Shown here: one piece after another, positions 58,830 to 64,000 of the stretch
How positions within the stretch are numbered: the first letter of the stretch is position 1
How the letters are laid out: each line of letters opens with the position of its first letter
Notes under the pieces: generated by a model
Told to the model about the DNA's origin: nothing
The model's database searches: none
Seen by the model: only the letters and a program-made list of their open reading frames with translations
Assembly: GCA_024235015.1 (NCBI GenBank)
Contig: JACKNG010000001.1
Location: 496,001 to 560,000, forward strand
Source: Gammaproteobacteria bacterium
Lineage (GTDB): Bacteria; Pseudomonadota; Gammaproteobacteria; Ga0077536
Reading direction: 5' to 3'
DNA: 64,000 bases
Position numbers and translations under genes: made by a program

Positions 58830-60383
58830 CTACTTGCGGAACATGCGCAGCATGCGCTGGGTGACGAGGAAGCCGCCGGCGATGTTGATCGTGGCGATGA
58901 GGATGGCGAGCCCCGCCAGCAGGGTGACCAGGAACGACGAGGTCGAGATCTGCAGCAGCGCACCGATCACGATGATGCCGCTGATGGCATTGGTCACGCT
59001 CATGAGGGGGGTGTGCAGCGCCGGGGTCACGTTCCAGATCACCTGGTAGCCGACGAAGCAGGCCAGCACGAACACGGTGAAGTGCGACATGAATTCCGGC
59101 GGCGCGACCCGCCCCAGCGACCACAGCGCGAGCGCGCCGCCGGCGAGCAGGGCGACGCTGGCCCAGGGGTTCTTCTTTTTCTCCTCCGCCGGCGGTGGCG
59201 GGGCGGCGGCGGCCTTGGCCTGCGGCGGAGCCGCCGACAACTTGGGCGGCGGCGGCGGCCAGGTGATCTCGCCGGCCTTGATCACGGTGGCGCCGCGGAT
59301 GACCTCGTCGTCCATGTCGATGACGGCGTTGCCGTCCTTCTCCGGCGTCATGTCGGTCAGCAGGTGCCGCAGGTTGGTGCCGTAGAGCTGGCTCGACTGG
59401 GTGGCGAGGCGGCTCGGCAGATCGGTGTAGCCGATGATGGTCACGCCGTGCACACGGTTGATCTCGCCCGGCACGGTGAGTTCGCAGTTACCGCCCTGCT
59501 CGGCGGCGAGGTCGACGATGACCGAACCGTCGGCCATCGACTCGACCATCTCCTTGGTGATCAGCTTGGGCGCCGGTTTGCCGGGAATCAGCGCGGTGGT
59601 GACGATGATGTCGACCTCGCGCGCCTGGGCGGCGAACAGTGCCATCTCGGCCTCGATGAACTCCTTGCTCATGACCTTGGCGTAACCGCCCTCGCCCGAG
59701 CCCTCTTCCTTGAAGTCGAGTTCGAGGAACTCGGCGTCCATCGACTCGACCTGCTCCTTGACCTCCGGGCGGGTGTCGAAGGCGCGCACGATCGCGCCCA
59801 GGCTCTTGGCCGCACCGATGGCGGCGAGCCCGGCGACGCCGGCGCCGATGATCATGACCTTGGCCGGCGGGACCTTGCCGGCGGCGGTGATCTGGCCGGT
59901 GAAGAACCGCCCGAACTGGGTTGCCGCCTCGATGATGGCGCGGTAGCCGGCGATGTTGGCCATCGACGACAGGGCGTCCATCTTCTGCGCCCGCGAGATG
60001 CGCGGCACCATGTCCATGGCGATGACGTTGCCACCGGTCGCGGCGAGGCGCGCGAGCAATTCCTCGTTCTGGCCCGGCCACACGAAGGAGACCAGGGTCT
60101 GGCCCGGCTTGATCAGGTCGACCTCGTCGGCGCCGAGGCCGGGATGGTGTTCCGGCGCGCGCACCTTGAGCACGATGTCGGCACCGTCCCACAAGGCGCG
60201 GGTGTCGCTGACGATGGTGGCGCCGGCCGCGGCGTAGGCATCGTCGGAGAAGCTCGCCGGCAGGCCGGCCTCGCTCTCGACGCTGACCTCGAAACCGAGC
60301 TTCAACAGTTGCTGGACGACATCCGGGGTGGTCGCGACGCGGCGCTCGCCGGGATGGACCTCGCGCGGAACGGCGATCTTCAT
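58830..60383 (-). CDS. pntA: NAD(P) transhydrogenase alpha subunit (fused)
   Basis: A 517-residue subunit. Residues 1-380 form the NAD-binding domain dI, with VPREVHPGERRVATTPD at the start, RAPEHHPGLGADEV, and the Rossmann loop MIIGAGVAGLAAIGAAKSLG. An Ala/Pro-rich linker is followed by three or four transmembrane helices (about 410-515), the part split off as PntAB in many bacteria. Here the two are fused as in Escherichia coli. GGAGAGA precedes the ATG at 60383. The supply of NADPH fits the many reductases and polymer synthesis in this region. Confidence 0.95.
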   Translation of the reverse strand: MKIAVPREVHPGERRVATTPDVVQQLLKLGFEVSVESEAGLPASFSDDAYAAAGATIVSDTRALWDGADIVLKVRAPEHHPGLGADEVDLIKPGQTLVSFVWPGQNEELLARLAATGGNVIAMDMVPRISRAQKMDALSSMANIAGYRAIIEAATQFGRFFTGQITAAGKVPPAKVMIIGAGVAGLAAIGAAKSLGAIVRAFDTRPEVKEQVESMDAEFLELDFKEEGSGEGGYAKVMSKEFIEAEMALFAAQAREVDIIVTTALIPGKPAPKLITKEMVESMADGSVIVDLAAEQGGNCELTVPGEINRVHGVTIIGYTDLPSRLATQSSQLYGTNLRHLLTDMTPEKDGNAVIDMDDEVIRGATVIKAGEITWPPPPPKLSAAPPQAKAAAAPPPPAEEKKKNPWASVALLAGGALALWSLGRVAPPEFMSHFTVFVLACFVGYQVIWNVTPALHTPLMSVTNAISGIIVIGALLQISTSSFLVTLLAGLAILIATINIAGGFLVTQRMLRMFRK

Positions 60384-60439
60384 ACAGTCTCTCCTCGTCC
60401 GCCGTGGGCGGCGATGGGGCCGTGACAGGTGAGCGGGCG

Positions 60440-60467
60440 ATTATATATTGCGCTGCACACAGGACAA
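60440..60467 (-). promoter_or_regulatory. Sigma-70-type promoter of pntA-pntB
   Basis: On the minus strand TTGTCC (complement of 60462-60467) and a consensus TATAAT (complement of 60440-60445) are 16 bp apart, about 57 bp upstream of the pntA ATG. The 321-bp gap between pntA and the next gene is otherwise GC-rich and holds no supported gene; the final bases (CCGGAGTCC) are the ribosome-binding site of the divergent gene. Confidence 0.6.
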
Positions 60468-60704
60468 TCCCAGCCGCGGCGCGGCGGGCGGGACGGCCAC
60501 GACGAGGCCGGCGTCGGGATACCCGGTGGCTGCACCGACGCCGTTGGGGTGGTTTACCGTTCGCGCGCCGGCCACGCGCGGTGGCGATGGGACAGCGCAC
60601 TGGTTCGCCGGCGGCCTCCCGGCATGGTGCACGAAACGTCGACCGCCCCACCGCCGGCTCGTCGAATTGCTAAAGTGACGGCCCCGCAATCCGGAGTCCC
60701 CCCA

Positions 60705-61352
60705 ATGAGCGCGCAACCCACCCAAGTGTTCGAGTCCGAAGAAGCCCTGCGCGACTACATCGGTCGGCCGCTGGACCTCGCCGTGGCCAAGGCCATCGAC
60801 CATCTCGACAAGTATTGCCGTGCATTCATCGAACGCTCGCCCTTCCTGTGCATCAGCACCGCCAGCGCCGACGGCCGCGGCGACGTCTCGCCGCGCGGTG
60901 ACGGGCCGGGCTTCGTCCAGGTGCTCGACCCGCACACCCTGTTCATTCCCGACCGTCCGGGCAACAACCGCCTCGACACCATGACCAACATCATTGCCAA
61001 CCCGAACGTCGGCCTGCTGTTCCTGGTACCCGGTTTCGAGGACTGCCTGCGCGTCAACGGCCGCGCCCAGGTGGTGCGCGACGACGGCCTGCTGGCGGCC
61101 GCCGCGGTCAAGGGTCGCACGCCGCTGATCGGTATCCGCGTCGCCGTCGACGAGGCCTACCTGCATTGCGCCAAGGCGATCAAGCGTTCGAAGCTGTGGG
61201 ACGAGGCCTCGCGCCACGACCGCGGCGCACTGCCCTCGATCGGCAAGATGATCCTGGAGCAGACCGCGGCCCCCGGCGCGGCGCCGGACGCCGCGGTGGT
61301 GGCCGAGGTCGACGAACTCATCGAGGACAACTACCGCAACGCGCTCTACTGA
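60705..61352 (+). CDS. PPOX-type FMN-binding protein (MSMEG_1061-like)
   Basis: A 215-residue flavoprotein of the pyridoxamine phosphate oxidase-like superfamily. FIERSPFLCISTASADGRGDVSPRGDGPGFVQVLD is the FMN-binding strand pair. IPDRPGNNRLDTMTNIIANPNVGLLFLVPGFEDCLRVNGRA is the typical second motif, and YLHCAKAIKRSKLWD the end of the barrel. The substrate is not known; it may be a nitroreductase-like or quinone-acting enzyme. CCGGAGTC precedes the ATG. Confidence 0.85.
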   Translation: MSAQPTQVFESEEALRDYIGRPLDLAVAKAIDHLDKYCRAFIERSPFLCISTASADGRGDVSPRGDGPGFVQVLDPHTLFIPDRPGNNRLDTMTNIIANPNVGLLFLVPGFEDCLRVNGRAQVVRDDGLLAAAAVKGRTPLIGIRVAVDEAYLHCAKAIKRSKLWDEASRHDRGALPSIGKMILEQTAAPGAAPDAAVVAEVDELIEDNYRNALY

Positions 61353-61382
61353 GCGGCGCCCACGGCGGCGCCCACGCGCCGC

Positions 61383-62300
61383 TCAGTCGCGCGCCGCGTG
61401 GTCGCCGAAATAGAGCACTTCCCAGGCCTCGCGCGCCGGCAGGTCGGCCGCGTTCAATTCCACGCTGGCGCCGTCCAGGCGCCGTACCCGGGGCTGGCGC
61501 CCGACCCACTCGGCGGCCGGGCCCAGGGTGGTGAGAACGCTCGACGTGCCCGGCATGTGGTAGTGCGCCGGGATCACCAGGCGCGGCCGGTAGCGCGCGA
61601 TGATGGCGGCGACGTCGTCGTCGGAAAGCAGGTGGTGGGAGGCGTCGATGGGCAGGATCAGCACGTCCACCCCGGCCAGGGCGGCGTCGGCGTAGGGCGC
61701 CGGCTGCGCCCGGTTGTCGCCCCAGTGGGCGATGCGCAGCCCCCCGGTCGTCACCACCTGGATGAAGTTGTCCATGTGGAGGGGATTGTCGGGCGGGCAG
61801 AAATGCTGGCCGAACTCCGGCCCCGACGCGTCCCAGGCGTACCAGCCGGGCGCTTCGCACACGTGCTTGTCGGCCAATCCGGTGATGACCGCGTCGCCGA
61901 GTTCGAGTCGTCCGGCCAGGCGCTCGAGCACGCTGGTCGCGTGCGGCCGGTGCACCGCGTCGTGATCGAAATGGGCGTGGGTGCTCAACACCAGGTCGAC
62001 GGCAATCTCGGGGAACTCGGCCGGGAACCACAGGCCCCAGGCCCCCGAGGGGTCGTTACGCCAGGGGTCGATGAGGATGCCGAGGCCCCGCGGCGTGGTG
62101 ATGCGAAACGCCATGTGGCCATAGAACTCGACGCGCACGGGGCCCGCTGCCGCGGCCTGCCCGCCGCCGCTCTGCGCGGCCATCACGGCGTTGTCGTTCT
62201 CGGCGAACGACCAGCCGCGCGACTGCGCCAGGGCCGCCGACGCGGCGAGTAGCAGGGCCAACCAGGCGAGGCCGCGCCAGGCTGCGGCAGGCGACCTCAC
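61383..62300 (-). CDS. Periplasmic MBL-fold metallohydrolase
   Basis: A 305-residue hydrolase with a signal peptide (residues 1-25, ending ALA). STHAHFDHDAVHRP carries H-x-H-x-D-H. VTTGGLRIAHWGDNRA and LVIPAHYHMPG supply further metal ligands, as in UlaG-like enzymes. GTG start overlaps the stop of the membrane-protein gene by 4 bp. With a SoxYZ-like carrier two genes upstream, it recalls the metallohydrolases that accompany quinoprotein dehydrogenase systems. Convergent with the PPOX gene. Confidence 0.82.
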   Translation of the reverse strand: MRSPAAAWRGLAWLALLLAASAALAQSRGWSFAENDNAVMAAQSGGGQAAAAGPVRVEFYGHMAFRITTPRGLGILIDPWRNDPSGAWGLWFPAEFPEIAVDLVLSTHAHFDHDAVHRPHATSVLERLAGRLELGDAVITGLADKHVCEAPGWYAWDASGPEFGQHFCPPDNPLHMDNFIQVVTTGGLRIAHWGDNRAQPAPYADAALAGVDVLILPIDASHHLLSDDDVAAIIARYRPRLVIPAHYHMPGTSSVLTTLGPAAEWVGRQPRVRRLDGASVELNAADLPAREAWEVLYFGDHAARD

Positions 62301-62851
62301 AAGGCCTCCACCGGGCTGCTCAGCCAGCGCCGCGTGGCGAAGTCGTAGACCTGGCGACCGAAGGGTGGCGCATCGGCGAACGCCAGCAGCACGCGCCCGC
62401 GGCGATTGAAGTAGAGGAAGCCGTCGAAACCGAGGGCGAGCTTGGCCCGTGGTACCGCCGGCAGGTAGCGCGGTACCAGTTCCTCCAGGCTGCGCGGGTA
62501 ACGGCCGGCGACACCGCGGAAGTGTTCGATCACGCCGACCAGTTCGGCGGCGCGGCTGCGCGCCAGGTGGTTGTTGAAATTGATCGTCACCATGATGGCG
62601 ACGGCACAGGCCAGGCAGGCGCCCGCCGCCGCCAGCGCCGGCCGCGTGGCCCGGCCGGCCTGGCGGTAGAGCCAGGCCCGCGGCAACAACACCAGCACCG
62701 CAAACAGGACCAGGCCGGCAGCGAGCAATCCCTGGCCCAGCACCAGTGCGTCGAGGACGAACAGGGTCGCGAGGGCAGCGCTAGCGGGCGCGCCGGCCAG
62801 CGCCCGCACCGGCGTGCGGGTCGACGCGTCCGGCAATGACGTCGAGCCCAT
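62297..62851 (-). CDS. Membrane protein with GspG-like periplasmic end, paralogue
   Basis: A 184-residue paralogue of the protein at 29150-29671. Hydrophobic helices lie at about 20-60 and 72-95. The soluble end has HFRGVAGRYPRSLEELVP, LPAVPRAKLALGFDGFLYF and FGRQVYDFATRRW. The shared motifs are 'YPR-L--LVP-Y--AVPRAK' and 'FGR-VYDFA---W'. ATG 62851 is preferred; a GTG at 62902 would overlap the upstream gene. It lies between the SoxYZ-like and the MBL genes and overlaps the latter, so it belongs to that system. Confidence 0.65.
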   Translation of the reverse strand: MGSTSLPDASTRTPVRALAGAPASAALATLFVLDALVLGQGLLAAGLVLFAVLVLLPRAWLYRQAGRATRPALAAAGACLACAVAIMVTINFNNHLARSRAAELVGVIEHFRGVAGRYPRSLEELVPRYLPAVPRAKLALGFDGFLYFNRRGRVLLAFADAPPFGRQVYDFATRRWLSSPVEAL

Positions 62852-62876
62852 TCCCGCCGCCGTGCCGGCGCGGCCC

Positions 62877-63701
62877 TCAGGACCCCGCCACGGCCGCCGC
62901 ACCCTCGACCTCGAAGCTGCGCGTCACGTTGCGCCCCTTCGAATCGGTCATCTCGGCGGTCAGGGTGCCGCCCTGCTGTGGGCGGAAGAAGAAGCGGAAA
63001 CTCGGGTCCTCGCTGATCGAGATGTCGGTTTCGGCGGTCATGATGTGCTCGCCGTTGAAGCGCACCACCACCTGGGTCACGTACTCCGCGGGGATGTAGG
63101 CGCGCGTGCGCTGGTCGAGCTGCAGGCCGGTGACGTTGGGGTGGCTGATCAGCAGGTGGGCCAGGGCGACGTCGCCGTTATCGTCATCCGCGCGGGTCTT
63201 GAAACGCATCTCGCCGATCCGCGCACGCGCTTCCTTGAGCTTGAGGAAGGGCGGCGGTTCGGAACATCCGCCGCTGGCGCGGGTATAGCCGGTGTCCATG
63301 TAGAGCTGGCCGTCGTTGGTTTCGGCGACGACGCGAACATGGGTGAATTCGTTGATGCGCAGGCGCATGGCGAGGTCCGCCTTGCCCATCGCCGGGGTGA
63401 GCAGGAACTTGCCGGCCAGCGGACGCGGATTCTTGTCGACGAAGACGTAGAGTTCCTTGATGTAGCGCTCCGCGGTCTGCGGGATGCCGGCATGCACGCT
63501 CACCGGGACGACGCCGGAATCCTCCGCGCGCAGCGGGATGCGCAGCTCGACGATGGACTTGCCTTCGCTGATCTCGCGATCGCCGAAGTATTGCGGCCGC
63601 AACAGGGTTTCCCAGACATCGACCTCCGATTGCTCGGCGGCGTGGCCGGCACTGGCCAAAACCGCGCACAGCAGCAGGCCGATCAAGCGCAGCGTCGTCA
63701 T
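62877..63701 (-). CDS. Quinoprotein dehydrogenase-associated SoxYZ-like carrier
   Basis: A 274-residue exported protein with signal peptide 1-23. The first half is SoxY-like (VWETLLRPQYFGDREISEG ... IPLRAEDSGVVPV) and holds the Cys motif SGGCSEPPPF. The second is SoxZ-like (AEYVTQVVVRFNGEHIMTAETDISISEDPSFRF). The two are fused as in the carriers found beside PQQ-dependent dehydrogenases. It probably carries a covalent intermediate on the Cys. GGGAGTTG precedes ATG 63701. No dehydrogenase gene is adjacent in the window; the PQQ enzyme at 13527 is far away. Confidence 0.85.
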   Translation of the reverse strand: MTTLRLIGLLLCAVLASAGHAAEQSEVDVWETLLRPQYFGDREISEGKSIVELRIPLRAEDSGVVPVSVHAGIPQTAERYIKELYVFVDKNPRPLAGKFLLTPAMGKADLAMRLRINEFTHVRVVAETNDGQLYMDTGYTRASGGCSEPPPFLKLKEARARIGEMRFKTRADDDNGDVALAHLLISHPNVTGLQLDQRTRAYIPAEYVTQVVVRFNGEHIMTAETDISISEDPSFRFFFRPQQGGTLTAEMTDSKGRNVTRSFEVEGAAAVAGS

Positions 63702-63758
63702 CGACAACTCCCGTTCCTCTCCGTGAGAGGCGCAGTGTAGCGGGAATCGGGGCCCGCT

Positions 63759-64000
63759 TCAGCGCAGCGGTGGCGAACCGCCGGCGCCCACGCCGAGGCG
63801 GCAGCGCATGCGCACGGCGGCCTCGCGGCCGCGGTAGTAACCCGGCACGGTTTCTTCCTCGACGAAGCCCAGGTGGCGATAGAAACGCCGCGCCGGCGGG
63901 TTGGACGCGCGCACCTCGAGGTGGACCGTGCTGATCCCGGCGACCAGCGCGGTACGCTCCAGCCAGGCCCACAGCGAACTGCCGATACCGCGTCGACGGC
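63759..64000 (-). CDS. GNAT-family acetyltransferase, N-terminus cut by window edge
   Basis: The C-terminal 79 or so residues of an acetyltransferase. RRRGIGSSLWAWLE is motif A with the acetyl-CoA loop, and EVRASNPPARRFYRHLGFVEEETVPGYYRG is motif B. This resembles RimI/RimJ-type enzymes. The acceptor is unknown. It ends 58 bp upstream of the SoxYZ-like gene. Confidence 0.85.
   Translation of the reverse strand, partial: RRRGIGSSLWAWLERTALVAGISTVHLEVRASNPPARRFYRHLGFVEEETVPGYYRGREAAVRMRCRLGVGAGGSPPLR

Noticed and set aside
1..64000. tRNA, rRNA or riboswitch genes
   Set aside because: I recognised no cloverleaf, rRNA segment or conserved riboswitch core by eye; a covariance-model search would be needed to exclude them fully.

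Overview
The window is very GC-rich and gene-dense, with a proteobacterial gene content. A class III polyhydroxyalkanoate synthase, CbpA/CbpM, PntAB with a fused alpha subunit, a GGDEF/EAL protein and REP-like palindromes all suggest a high-GC gammaproteobacterium with a broad catabolic repertoire. That assignment is an inference from gene content. I saw no rRNA, tRNA, prophage, transposase gene or CRISPR array.

Layout. 1-2.3 kb: two hydrolases on the minus strand, the first cut by the window edge. 2.3-5.7 kb: a polyhydroxyalkanoate locus with a PadR/PhaQ-like regulator divergent from a phasin, then a lipase-like hydrolase, a PhaE-like protein and PhaC. 5.8-8.9 kb: an acetyltransferase, cbpA-cbpM and a metallo-beta-lactamase-fold lipoprotein. 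9.0-16.8 kb: an apparent operon with an acetoacetate decarboxylase-like protein, methyltransferase, SDR, MetX-like hydrolase, quinone-oxidoreductase-like enzyme and a cytochrome c/PQQ propeller dehydrogenase, followed by a creatinase-like M24 protein. 17.0-19.0 kb: an SDR, a cluster of short palindromes and a GlxA-type regulator. 19.2-26.9 kb: a GST, then a nickel-pincer-nucleotide cofactor block (larC, larE, larB) headed by an unrecognised 593-residue protein and a stand-alone LarC2-like protein, then a cupin and a PhyH-type dioxygenase. 27-34 kb: small stand-alone genes, a TetR-Rieske oxygenase pair and a PhzF remnant.

34.2-48.1 kb: a large minus-strand catabolic cluster. It has an AMP-forming ligase, two paralogous PYC/OADA-type carboxyltransferases, a biotin carboxylase, a biotin carrier, two crotonases, a phosphohistidine-domain protein with an unrecognised 729-residue partner, an APH-fold phosphotransferase and a lipocalin-like protein. 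Most of these genes overlap by the four bases ATGA, so they are probably translated as a coupled set. Together they suggest an ATP/phosphate- and biotin-dependent activation and carboxylation pathway for a substrate I cannot name.

48.2-49.1 kb holds three long palindromes of a GACAGTTTACTTT family. 49.4-57.4 kb has small zinc-binding proteins, a SET-domain protein, a nitronate monooxygenase-like protein, a linalool dehydratase/isomerase-like membrane protein, a GGDEF/EAL protein, a double-GNAT protein and a DUF1232 protein. 57.4-60.4 kb is pntA-pntB. 60.7-64 kb has a flavin-binding PPOX protein and a three-gene operon with a SoxYZ-like carrier, a pseudopilin-like membrane protein and an MBL-fold hydrolase. 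It ends in a truncated acetyltransferase.

The two places most likely to hold undescribed biochemistry are the lar-linked gene pair at 19.97-22.26 kb and the 34-48 kb carboxylase/phosphohistidine cluster.
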